A stretch of 64,000 nucleotides of DNA from Galeopsis tetrahit (Eukaryota > Streptophyta > Magnoliopsida > Lamiales > Lamiaceae): assembly GCA_963675135.1 (NCBI GenBank), contig OY776121.1:73424265-73488264 (forward strand), given 5' to 3'. Shown here piece after piece: positions 12,841 through 25,700 of this stretch. The first letter of the stretch is position 1. The number at the start of each line of letters is the position of its first letter. Both the position numbers and the translations under genes were made by a program. A model generated the notes under the pieces. The model was not told the origin of the DNA and made no database searches. It worked only from the letters and a program-made list of their open reading frames with translations.

Positions 12841-15800
12841 ATGGATACTAAAGGGAGGCTTGTTGCTGGTTCACATAACCGGAATGAGTTCGTTCTTATC
12901 AATGCTGATGAGATTGGAAGAGTGAGTTCTTTATCTTCATCCCTTTCTTTTTGTTTCCTTCCCAAAATTACTCTGTATTTTTTGCAGTTTTGGGTATTTT
13001 TTTATCTAACTTTTTATGGGTTTTTTCAAGATATAGTTTTTCATCTTTTTAGTGCCTTCTCTCTGCTAGTTTTTCTTGGAATTTGATTACTTTAGTTAAT
13101 ACTTTATCTTCATAAGTTCCTCCTACTCCTAGCATCCTTTTAGCTTTTCTAGATTTCTGGGCCTTCAATCTCTTCTCATTAATAATGCTCTTACCTTTTC
13201 TTTCTACTTCACAAATCTGTAATAGTTCTTGAATTTTGACAATTTCTTGATCTGATTTGTCAGGTAACTTCCGTGAAAGAGTTAACTGCACAGATTTGTC
13301 AGATTTGTGGAGATGAGATTGAATTCACTGAATCTGGGGAGGCTTTTGTTGCTTGCAATGAATGTGCTTTCCCTGTGTGTAGACCCTGCTATGAATATGA
13401 AAGAAGAGAAGGCAATCAAGCTTGCCCTCAATGCAAAACCAGATACAAGCGTATAAAGGGTATGTCACACTTCTCTCCATTAATCCAACCTCTTATTCCA
13501 TTTGACTCACCGATTTTCAACGCTTTCAGGGAGCCCTCGAGTCGATGGAGACGAAGATGAAGACGAATTCGATGATTTGGACCGAGAGTTCGATTACAAT
13601 GGCCGGAATCCTCACCCAATGGGCGAAGGGGTATATTCGTCTCGCCATAATATTGGCCGTACTGTCTCTGGGATCACTAATTCATCTGAATTGGATCCCG
13701 CAGCTGTTAATTCTGAGATCCCTCTTCTCACTTATGGTCAAGAGGTAGATATTTTTTTACCTTTTTTGGTTTTGATATTAGTTTCTTGATTGTAAATGTT
13801 GATAAAGTTTGCATCTTGATGCAATTTCAGCTGACAATCTTGTTTGATTTTGGTTTCTTGATTATAAATGTTGATAAAGTTTTCATCTTGATGAAGGATG
13901 ACACAATTTCAGCTGATAAGCATGCTCTCATTGTCCCCCCTTTTATGAACGGTGGAAAACGAATTCATTCTGTGCCGTCTAGCGATTCTTCGATGACTGG
14001 TACATGTTTTTTTTAATCAGTTTCATCATTTTTTATAAGTTATTTTCGTTTATCGGTGGCTTAAGTTACGAGCATTGCAGTGCCTCCTCGACCGATGGAT
14101 CCAAAGAAAGACTTAGCGGTGTACGGTTACGGAACCGTTGCCTGGAAGGAAAGAATGGAAGAATGGAAAAGAAAGCAAAATGATAAGCTTCAAGTTGTTA
14201 AGCATCAAGGAGATAAAGGTGGAGATGAGCTGTTTGACCCTGATTTACCCAAGTAGGTCCAACACTTTTTTGTTGTTGTTTCCTTTATCATGTGCAGCTG
14301 TATTATAGAGTGTCGGTGGGATGGCATTTAATGGCTCATTTACTGGGGTTTTATTGTCTATAAAATAAGTGGAGTAATTGACTTTTAGCTTTTGTGGCCG
14401 TTGTTAAATTGCAGAAAGCTTATCAATTTAACATTGACCTATTTGTGGTACCAATAATTAAAGACTTGGTTGGTTATATAATATGGAGTAGTTGTTGCTT
14501 TAGAAATAACAAATAATAAATGGTTTGGTTACTTGTTTTACTGGACTGGACTGGAGAACAAGATCAAGATGCAGTTTGACCTTTTTTAGATGCCGGTCTA
14601 TTGTCTATGCTCGTTTAAGGAAACATCGCGAAGCTGTGTAATTATCGAAATAATTATCTTTTTTTGGGAACAAAAAATTAACAAATGTGATTTCTATTTT
14701 GGTTGTAAACAGTAAACTATTAAATCCGAATCGCAGAAAGCTGTAGATGAATCATAATCTAGAGAAAAGAGCATGCAATGGTTCGATAAATCAAGCTGGA
14801 GCGGACAAACCTTTGGATGGTTGAAATGGAGGAAACTAAAAGAAATAATACTGTTAATAAATGCAATTTGTTTACATCTATTGTATAAGATTGCATTAGA
14901 TGTTTCTCTGTGGTTCTTATTTTAGGGGCAATGTGTTTATTGAGATAATTTCTTCGAGTTAGCAATCCATTATGCAAAGCCTCATAATTATTTATCCGCT
15001 TTTAAAATTAATGAGAAAGTAAATAATACTACTTCTTCCTCTACTTGCACATTGGAAGGTTCTTACTTCTTCACTTCCCATTAAATTCATCTAATAATTT
15101 GAACATATTTTGTCCATAATTACAGGATGGATGAAGGCAGACAGCCTCTTTCTAGGAAGATGCCAATTCCTTCAAGCAAGATTAGCCCTTACAGAATCAT
15201 CATTCTAATGCGAATGACAATTCTTGGATTGTTTTTTCACTACAGAATCCTCCACCCTGTTAAAGATGCATATGGGCTGTGGCTAACATCGATTATATGC
15301 GAGATATGGTTTGCGGTCTCTTGGATATTCGATCAGCTTCCAAAGTGGTTTCCAATCGAACGAGAAACATACCTCGACAGACTCTCACTAAGGTCTGTAT
15401 ATTGTATATCTGCCCCCCACCCCTCCCCAAACCAATAAACGACCATGTATTTGAGCTTCTGCATGTGAACTTGTGTAACAGATACGAGAAAGAGGGTAAA
15501 CCCTCTGAGCTGGCTGCTGTGGACATATATGTGAGTACAGTGGACCCCTTGAAGGAACCTCCACTTATTACAGCGAACACGGTTCTTTCTATACTTGCTG
15601 TGGATTACCCCATCGACAAGGTTGCCTGCTACGTGTCTGATGATGGTGCAGCAATGCTTACTTTCGAAGCTCTTTCTGAGACGTCTGAGTTTGCTAGGAA
15701 ATGGGTCCCATTCTGCAAAAAGTTCAAAATAGAACCACGGGCCCCCGAGTGGTACTTTGCTCTAAAGTTTGATTATTTGAGAGACAAGGTTGAACCAACA

Positions 15801-18800
15801 TTTGTGAGGGAACGTCGAGCTATGAAGGTATCTTCTGCCTCTCCGTTTACTTGTTTCCTCTTTGTTGCATTAGTTTCCTCTTATTTACATGACATTCAAT
15901 TTTTGACCAAAGTTTGACTCATTCACTAAAGAAAAGTATTAGCTTGTAGGCTGAACAATATTCGTACTTTTCCAAAATTGCACCAGTTGCACGGAACCTG
16001 ATAAGTCATCTAAAAAAGTTGATTCGGTTGAGTTCCAAATCTGATAACCGGGCTTCTTTTATTTCTATTTTGGTACAGAGAGAGTATGAAGAGTTCAAAG
16101 TTCGTATAAATGCACTGGTTGCCATGGCACAGAAGGTTCCCGAGGAGGGTTGGACCATGCAAGACGGTACTCCATGGCCGGGAAACAATGTGAGGGATCA
16201 TCCCGGAATGATCCAGGTACATCGAGCAATCTATTTGTATGATATCTATTAGTACAATTGTTTGAGTTGTAATTATTTGATATTAAACTTATTAATGTTT
16301 GCTTGAAAGGTGTTCTTGGGTCAAAATGGTGTTCGTGATATGGAAGGAAATGAGTTGCCTCGTCTTATCTATGTTTCTCGTGAAAAGAGGCCTGGATTTG
16401 ATCATCACAAAAAAGCTGGTGCTATGAATGCTTTGGTAACTATCTTCCATGTTATTTTTTTCCCTTTTTGTTTTTGATTAATTAGAATGATGCCACCATT
16501 TGATTTGGATGTCTTTCTCACTCTCACTCTCGATTTTAATTTTTCGTTTTCTATTTTCCAGATGCGGGTTTCAGCTGTAATCTCTAATGCCCCTTACATG
16601 CTAAATGTCGATTGTGATCACTATATAAATAACAGCAAGGCTCTTAGAGAAGCTATGTGTTTCATGATGGATCCTCAATCTGGCAAGAAAATATGCTATG
16701 TGCAATTTCCGCAAAGATTCGACGGCATTGATCGGCATGATAGATATTCTAATCGTAACGTTGTCTTTTTCGATGTATGTATAGCTCCTTCCAATGTTCC
16801 ATGCAATAAGCTTTTGAATAGTAGTTTGGATTTATGAATATATTCAAAAGGTTAATTAACAATTGTTTTAACAGATAAACATGAAAGGGCTCGATGGGAT
16901 CCAAGGTCCCATATACGTTGGAACGGGATGTGTTTTCCGAAGGCAAGCACTTTACGGATACGACGCCCCCAAGAAGGCAAAACCCCCGGGTAAAACATGC
17001 AATTGTTGGCCAAAATTGTGTTTCTGCTGCTCATTCTGCTCCAAATCAAGAAAGAAGAATAAGAAATCGAAGGACGATAAGAAAAAGACCAAGGGCAGAG
17101 AAGCTTCTACGCAGATCTATGCTCTTGAAAATATTGAGGAAGGAATCGAAGGTGAGGACATCGGTCGTCTAATTTGACGAGATATAATTGTTTATTCTTG
17201 ATCGTAAATGTATACTTCAATTGGTTATATGATCAATAATGCCTTCATCTATCTTAACTTTTTGAGTAACAACTAATACTAACAAACTAATACATTTTCA
17301 ACTTTTTGTTTATGGCAGGAATTGACAATGAAAAGTCTGCACTCATGCCCCAGGTAAAATTTGAGAAAAAATTCGGACAGTCGCCCGTTTTCATTGCATC
17401 GACACTTCTAGAACAAGGTGGTGTTCCATCGGGGACGTCATCTGCATCACTCTTGAAAGAAGCTATTCATGTCATTAGTTGTGGTTATGAAGATAAAACG
17501 GAATGGGGAAAAGAGGTAAGCACATAATCACTTTCCCTTAACTGATTTTCGAATTAGATCTCAATCTCACAACTTTTTATTACCAGATTGGATGGATTTA
17601 TGGCTCGGTTACTGAAGATATCCTGACGGGGTTTAAAATGCATTGCCATGGTTGGAGATCAGTTTACTGTATTCCCAAAAGGCCTGCATTCAAGGGTTCA
17701 GCTCCAATCAATCTTTCCGATCGTCTCCACCAGGTTCTTCGATGGGCCTTGGGATCTGTCGAAATTTTCTTGAGTAGACATTGCCCGATTTGGTATGGAT
17801 ATGGGTGTGGTCTGAAGCCATTGGAAAGATTTTCATACATAAATTCCATCGTTTATCCATTGACATCACTTCCCTTGATTGCTTACTGCACGTTGCCGGC
17901 TATCTGTTTGCTTACCGGGAAATTTATCGTCCCCGAGGTGAGCCTAGTTTACTAATTGTTATGATCGTGTTAATATCATTTTGGTTCCTAAAGTTTTACC
18001 TTTTTCCACTTTTGGTCCCCCCTCGTTATTAAGTTTGGTTTTGGAAGTACACTTTTACTCTCAGTCTCACTGTCCGTCAACCAACGTAATCAACTATTAT
18101 GGAGTGTTCAATGTGATTATTTTTAAAAAATTGTAGTTGAATATAATTTTTTTTTAAATTAAATATTGTTTAGCCACCCAAAATTGTTGATTATGTCGGT
18201 CAACGAACGGTGAGAGTAAAAGTGTACTTTACCAAACATGTTACTGAGTGAAAGAGCTGGACAAAAACAAACTTTTGAGATTTATTATTATTTATTGTCC
18301 CTTTTTGGTCAATTCTTGAAAATGTGAAGAATTTTAGTTGACATGTGTTTATCTTTTTTGTTAACTACAGATAAGTAACTATGCAAGCATACTTTTTATG
18401 GGGCTTTTTATATCCATCGCTGCAACTAGTATCATGGAGATGCAGTGGGGGCGAGTTGCAATCGACGATTTGTGGAGAAACGAGCAGTTTTGGGTAATCG
18501 GTGGCGTTTCTGCTCACTTTTTCGCTCTAATTCAAGGTCTTCTCAAGGTTATATTCGGAGTAAACACCAACTTCACAGTCACATCCAAAGCAGCCGATGA
18601 TGGAGAGTTCTCTGATCTTTACCTCTTTAAGTGGACGTCACTTTTGATCCCGCCGATGACGTTGCTTATTATCAACTTGATTGGGGTCGTAGTTGGGATA
18701 TCGGATGCAATAAGCAATGGGTATGAATCGTGGGGCCCACTTTTCGGTAGGCTCTTCTTTGCCATTTGGGTGATTGTTCATTTATACCCCTTCCTTAAAG

Positions 18801-18952
18801 GTTTCATGGGGAAACAACAAGGGGTTCCCACTATTATCATAGTGTGGTCTATTCTTCTTGCTTCTATATTCTCATTGTTGTGGGTGCGTATCAACCCGTT
18901 TGTGTCAAGAGACGGGGTCGTGTTAGAGGTTTGTGGATTGGATTGTAATTAG
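12841..18952 (+). CDS. CESA6: cellulose synthase A catalytic subunit, CESA6 clade
   Basis: Catalytic subunit of the plasma-membrane cellulose synthase complex, which polymerises UDP-glucose into beta-1,4-glucan. Fourteen exons join in frame: 12841-12921, 13264-13459, 13530-13744, 13897-13999, 14081-14252, 15126-15392, 15482-15827, 16079-16216, 16310-16435, 16562-16774, 16875-17151, 17319-17515, 17587-17937, 18371-18952, giving 1087 aa, the usual CESA length. Seen in order: N-terminal RING-type zinc finger with eight Cys (about residues 39-84); acidic variable region; two TM helices (about 275-335); catalytic D,D,D,QVLRW set, namely SDDG (about 397-400), DCD (565-567), TED (786-788), QVLRW (826-830); basic Cys-containing class-specific region (about 645-710); six C-terminal TM helices. 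The N-terminus MDTKGRLVAGSHNRNEFVLI and the GSPRVDGDEDED segment fit the CESA2/5/6/9 primary-wall clade. Exact paralogue assignment within the clade is uncertain. No breaks are seen. Confidence 0.96.
17973..18290. mobile_element. MITE-like inverted repeat in CESA intron 13
   Basis: The strongest arms are about 18032-18095 and 18186-18240, sharing AGTACACTTTTACTCTCA and its complement plus a GTCAAC/GTTGAC continuation. Weaker similarity extends outward to about 17973 and 18290. It explains why this intron (433 bp) is longer than most others in the gene. No clear target duplication. Confidence 0.5.
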
Positions 18953-19776
18953 ATACAAAAAGTTTAGGTGGTGTTTTAAGTTAATATGTAGAAGAAGAAG
19001 CCTCTGCAAAATGGATTTTAACCTTGGGGCGAAAATCGAGCTTGAAGGTGATGGAGGAGGAGTTGGAAGCAGCTCTGAGGCGATCTGTGTGTAGATAAAC
19101 AAAGAACTGCGATCGGGCACACATTTGTATTTGTTATGGAAAGTTTCTATTTATTCTTTGGAAATTTGTGTTGTTGTATCTCAAAAGAATGTCAAATTAC
19201 ACTATCATAATTTATTTTTCCTTCTGAATAAAAGGACTGATGCAAGAACGTTTCTTTTATCATTTGGAAATTTATTGTGATGTTTTGTCAGACATAATCG
19301 AATATTTATGGGATATATTTTCTTGTGAGAGACAAAAAACATGAACTGGTTATAAGGAAAAATTCAATTTTTTATTTGGATTCTTTGTATTGTTACTATT
19401 GTACCACCACATGGCATTATACGGTTACAAGTAACCCAGAACTTCAGGCTAAGTAGTGGTATTCTCACTTCTTCTAAATAATAGTTTTCTTACCACTTAA
19501 CTATCACACTTATTTCTTTCTAGCATGTACCCAAGTGAAGAAGAAACAAAATGTCTGAAAAAGATGGCATCATAAAAAATAGCAGCCGTTGGAAGTACAA
19601 ACAAAGATGTTTATGTTTACAATAACTGAAACAAACAAACTAATGGGATACAATTGATAAATTATATTTGCACGAGATATGCATTGCAGAAATCCTCACT
19701 CTTCAGACCTAAAGCAAAAAGAGTGACACACCATACCAATACGTCCTGAAAACTGTAAAAGAAAACAAACACACTT
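18953..19776. other. tail-to-tail intergenic spacer with both 3' UTRs
   Basis: The 824-bp spacer lies between the CESA stop and the stop codon of the convergent gene. Only 3' UTR-like sequence is seen. Confidence 0.6.
19227..19232 (+). terminator. candidate poly(A) signal for the CESA gene
   Basis: AATAAA about 275 bp after the CESA stop codon, followed by T-rich sequence. This is a plausible near-upstream element; plant signals are loose and no transcript evidence is available. Confidence 0.4.
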
Positions 19777-22700
19777 CTATTTCCATCGAAGATCCTGCAA
19801 TGCCCTTCGTTTTGCTGGTCTAACTGTAGTCAAATCTCCGACGTTTGAGCTCTTACGCATTGGCACATTCTCTTTCATATCTGCTGTTGCTGGCACCTTA
19901 CCTGGGGTCCCATGAATCAAAATGGTTCTTGCATTCTTCTTTGCAGTTGAACATAACTGTTTCTGTGAATCAAGCTTAACATCAAATCCTACAACAAATC
20001 CATTAAAAAAAAATCAAGAATTATGTAAAACTATCACAAATATCAAAATTTGATGGAGTCATTATATAGTGCAGGTTTCTAGATTTCAGTTTCTTTACCT
20101 TTTGTCTTAACCAATGGCTTGGTAGCAGTGGAACCTGAAAGAGATTCAAAACGAAAACCATTTGTAAACCACAAATGCAATCAAGACAATTTAGAGCTCA
20201 TATGTAATAATTTGTATACCTTTAGCTAGGAAATCGACACATGGAGCAGGTTCGACAAACAATGCTGCTTCTTCAAGCTCTTTGCTTTCTGTCTCAACAT
20301 AGTCAACAGATTGCTTGTCAACTTCATCCTCAGCAACTTCTTCATTTTTTTCACACAAGGCAGCAACATTCTCATGCGTCATTTGAAAATCATCATGTGC
20401 CAATTCATCGATGGGGAAGCTTACACTGGAGTTCTCGGAGATCATAGACAGTGAAGATTCGGAATCAATGTACTCTTTAATGGTATCAGCCACATCACTT
20501 TCTTTTAAAATTTCAGTACATTCAGCAGGATCAGGACCGACATCTGAGATATTGAGGTCTTCTGCTTCTTCGAGTAGAAGCTGTGGAATGGAAAACTGAA
20601 CCAATGAAGCAGTTACACTTTCGTCAGCCTCTTTGCTAATCTTCACATGGTCACCTTCCAAATTATCATCAGATTTATCCCGAGAGGATCTCGAGTTGCC
20701 ATCTTTTTCATTCGAAGTGTTAGCTCCACATGGATCATCATCCTTACTTACTGAATCTCCTTGTTTTGTAACTTCATCAAATTCAAGCAACTTTGAAAAA
20801 AGACAAGGAGAGGTACCTAAAAATATAAGAGTATAACAAATATAAGTCAGTTTCATGATTTCACTAGCATAAAATTTCAAAGCCAATAATATCTTGAATA
20901 TTTCGTTATACGCTTTATGAACTCGTATTGGCTCCACAAGACAATCAAACTTACCAAAAATGGCATCACCAGAGCAAGCGGCAAGATGATTACTCTTTTC
21001 AAATACAGCTTCATCAATTTGTGTAATATCCCCCTCAGTTTTGTGATAAAGTCTACTCTTAAAACTGATGCTTTGTGACAAAACAGTATCTGTTAACATG
21101 TCTTGACAGCCTTCAATTTGAACTGAATTCCTCAGAGAATCAGAAGAATTAATACAATTCATTTCTGTCAACTTGTTGTCATTACCTGGTGCTTCATAAA
21201 GACAGGATTCTTCCTTGTCTTCTTCTATTTTTAAATTGGTTTCTTTCAAGCAATCGACTGTGCTCTCAGTTAACTGCTCCTCAGAAGCACCATATTCAGC
21301 TTCAGTAAGAACTGTACTGGAGATATTCATCATACCTCCAACACTCTCAACCTCATTTAAGCCTTCACAACTGACACCTTCAACGTTATCTGATAATGTG
21401 TCCTTTTCATCAGACTTACTTAGAGTCACCACATTCTCCTTAAGTGATATCACAGTTCTATCCAATCCTCTGCCATGAGACCAGGTTTCATCTTTCTTGA
21501 TTGGGGTTGCAAGCTGATTTTCTACATAGATGATCAGATGAAAAACAATCAGGCCACGCAAAATTCTGACTACAAAAATATTGCTAAATTTAAACGTCAG
21601 TAAAAAAAGGAATCTAAATTAAATTTATTTGTTTATCCACACAGTGATCCTCGGATATTATGATTTTTTCATACTTTTTAAACTATATGAATTTTCTTAG
21701 ATATTATAGATGTGAGTCTCATAATTATTACTCCCTCGTCCATCAAAATTGTGCTCATTTTTCTTATTTGTATGTTCATAAAAACTGTGTTCATTTCCTT
21801 TTATAAAAATAATTATTTTATATCATGTGGCTTTTACAAATGCCTCAATTTCTGTTAGTTTGAATTTTAAAATTTTTTTTTCAAAATCAGTTATAACTGT
21901 CTTCTTCCTCTCTCTTTTTTCATCGATTTACATATTTTAAATCTAATTTTTTTTTTTATTGTTTTATTTTTCTCTTTCAACCATTTTTCTATTTTGCTAC
22001 AAATATAAATAAAATTACATACATAAACATTTTTAAAAATTATACTCCGTATTAAATTTCATTAATTATTTTTTACAATCCCGCGTAATACGCTGGTCTT
22101 ACACTAGTTATACATTGTACTCATCCCAAATACAAAAATTTAATAAACGAACAAAAAACATTTTTTTAATTTAGCATATATACTCAAAATTAATTAAAAA
22201 AACATATTAAAAACAGTAAAATTCATATTTTAGATCTGAATTTTATTATATTATATATGCAATACGTATGTAAAATTAAGATCATAAAAAAGATTAATTT
22301 TATACATAGTATGTTAAAGATAGAGAAACAAAAGAAAAGGTTGGTTGATAACAAGTAACTTTCTTTGCTAGAGAGTGAAGTTAACTCACTCTTCACCATA
22401 AAGCAAGTGTGACTAACCTTGCAGACATTTAAGAAAATTTTACAAAACAGATGAGCATTGTATTAGTGATTACCTTCCCTGTCTGCATTCAATCCAGCAT
22501 GTGATACTTCAATAAAACTGGTTGGCAAAACCACAATATTATTTTGGAGTTTCTCACACTCACTCCTTTCATCCTCCATCTCTATTTCCTTCTTGGACAA
22601 AATGTCGCAATTTTCGGAAATTGATTTCGTTATATGAGTCAGATTTGCAGCTTCAGCTTGAGAAGAGGAAGTATCATTTAGGCCAGGAGTATCATTATCA

Positions 22701-25700
22701 AAAATTGTGCCAAAAAGATTGTGGAGTTCAGTTTCTGCAATATTACAGAAAAATTAATCTACAGAACATCATATGGAAGTAAAATCTAGTATGTGAACTA
22801 ACCTGTCCAGCTTTGATTAGCTTTCACATCACTAGACTTTTCACATATAACTGACTTGCCCTGCTTTTCTAGCAAGTTGATACTTTGCTCTTCAGCTTCC
22901 TTTGTATCTTGAGACTTCATATCAGTAAGCTCTTCAACCCATATTTTGTTGATAGAGCAATCATCTTTTCCTTCACCACACTCTGTATCATTGGCTATAA
23001 TAACAACAAACATTTTCTCAATAAATCCAGAGAAGATTGTATATATAAACAATTAGCACCAAGAAGATTGTAGTGTATAAGAGTGAAAGTTTATATCAGA
23101 ACTAACCATCATCAGTATTGCAGCAAGTTTCTGGCATTTGAATTATGTTTGCGACAGCAGAGGTGTCAGCAAAGGGACTTTTTGGTTGATCTGCCATGGA
23201 AAATAATCATGAAATAATGATCATATTTGACATAAGAAATCAACTCTTTATAAAATAGAAGTTAGAATTTTTAGTATTAATAAGAAAAGCATAGCAGATA
23301 CTTTTTGAGAATAAAAGTGAAAATAATTATTTACCTTGAGATTCAGAAACGCCCAGGGATTTAGATGGACTTATTTCCAGCAAATTTGAGCTATCAGCAT
23401 CGAGGTCTGCTTCATTATCGTTTTCACACGTGGTTGATATAGCAGGGACATCAGGTATTGCAACTTGTTTGTTAGTATCCTCACTTCTTTCACCATCAAA
23501 TAGATTAGAAATAGTAAATTCCAAGTCCTCATCTTTTGAGCTCTCATGACTCTCCAAGCAGTCACTTTCACGAGTATCAACTTTTTCTGACTGTTCGTCC
23601 TTACATGTATTGGCTTCATATCCTTCAAAAATCAGATTTACCTCATGATCCCTTGCAGAAGGGGAACCATGAAACATCCCCTGCTCATCAAAATCCTTGA
23701 GAGAATATTCATCAGAAATAGCTTCTTTATCTTGAGGCATGCTCCTGCGTCTTCCTTCAGCCTCAAATAGATTAGACCCAATGAATTCCCCAAGTTCATC
23801 ACATTTGCTATTGAGGTAGAATTCACCTTCAACAGTTTTACCGTCATCCGAATTTGAACTTACATGAACCCCATGGCCTTTATCTTGTGGTGCTATCTGA
23901 GCACTTCCTTCCCCATCAATAAAGTCAGGAATACAGAATGCACTGTATCCATAGCTTGCACTTTTGAGGAAGTCAAAACTTCTATCTTCATCAGTTTCAG
24001 TCAGCTCTGATGATACCTTATGGAAGAAGGCTTCATTTCCTTTAGTCATATTATCATCTTCATCATTACGTCTCTCTGATACACACGAAATAGAAAAGGG
24101 AACACGGTTAAGGTAACATGTCCGGAAAAATGTAAAGAACATTCTATAATCTAGTAACAATACATACCACAAGACTCAACAGCTCCAGCATCTGAGAGTG
24201 TATCTACATTATTATTTTCCAGAATATTATCGGATTTTTCAAAGTGGTCCATATCAACGCGGTGGCATGAAACTGGAGAGCTTATATAGGCTTGCTTTGT
24301 TTCAGCAAAGTCCACATTTTCTTGAACAGAAATACTTTTAACTTCATGATCAACCCCATTGGGGGTTGATTCTAAGTGATAGTCTCCAGCATTAGTCACT
24401 TCTAGATCAGCTGCAAAGTAGTTAGTAAAGTGAAAAACAGCTTTTAGTTGGTCTGTAACAACTAAAAAAAATATAAATATCAAGCAAGTGAACTTTCTTA
24501 CTTCTTGTATCTATTCCGTCATCAGCAAAACCTTCAATTCCACCAACATTTGAAACTTCCTGGTTGTCCTTTGTTTTCTCATCAAGACCCAGATTCTCTT
24601 CAACGGAAAGTCCTACGACTATACGAACATGGTCAACCACATTGGGACTCGGTCGTAAGCATTTATCTTCTTCAGCCTGTACCACTTCCAGATCAGCTGC
24701 AAAGTAGTTAGAAGTACATTAGCAGCTTTCAATAAACAGTTAATAAAAGCACCATATATCAATTAAGGTCCTACTCATAATATCTGTTTGATCACCAAGT
24801 AAGCGGCTGTCTGCAGAGGAGACGGTCTCAGCAGAACTCTCCTTTCCAGAGTCATTAGGAACTTCCAGTAATACAAGGTCGTCCTGTTCAGTTTCATCAG
24901 AATCCAAGTTCTCTTGAGTAGCAATTACTTTGAGTTCATCAACTACACTGGGATTTGGTTCTAAGCATTTTTCTGATTCAACCTCTGTCACTTCCACATC
25001 GGCTGCAAATTAATTAGAAAAGTGAGCAACGGCTTTACTAAATTCAACAAATATATAACATTAGAAACATCCTTACTCATTATATCAGTTTGGTCACCAG
25101 ATAAGGGGTTGTCAGCAGAAAAGGTAATCTCAGCCAAACCTTCCTGCACGGAAATTTTAGAGCACTCTAGATGTACTTGGTTATCTTTTGTCGGTACATC
25201 TGAACCCAGATTTTCTTCAAAAGAAATTCTTTTGGCTTCACCAACACGATCAACCACATTGGGACTTGGTTGAAAGCATTCATCGGCTTCAGCTTGTGCT
25301 ACATCCAGATCAGCAGCAAAGTATTTAGATAAGTGAATGAACAGCTGTCAATAAAACAATTAACTAAAAGCACCATATATCAATTAAGGAGCACTCTTAC
25401 TCGTAATATCTGTTTGATCACCAAGTGCGCGGCTATCTGCTGAGGAGCCGATCTGAGCAGAACCCTCCTTTCCAGAGTCATTAGAAACTTCAGGTAATAC
25501 AAGGTTGTCTTGTCTAGTTTCATCAGAATCCAGTGTTGCTTGAGCAGCAATTACTTTGAGTTCACCAGCTACACAGGAATTTTGTTCTAAGCATATATCT
25601 GCTTCAACCTCTGCCACATACACATCAGCTGCAAATTATTTAGAAAAGTGAGCAACCAGCTTCAATAATTGTAACAACTAAATTCAACATTATATATCAA

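Noticed and set aside
13049..13748. Open frames on both strands overlapping CESA exons 2-3 in other frames
   Set aside because: They are shadows of the CESA coding sequence; no independent domain or splice support.
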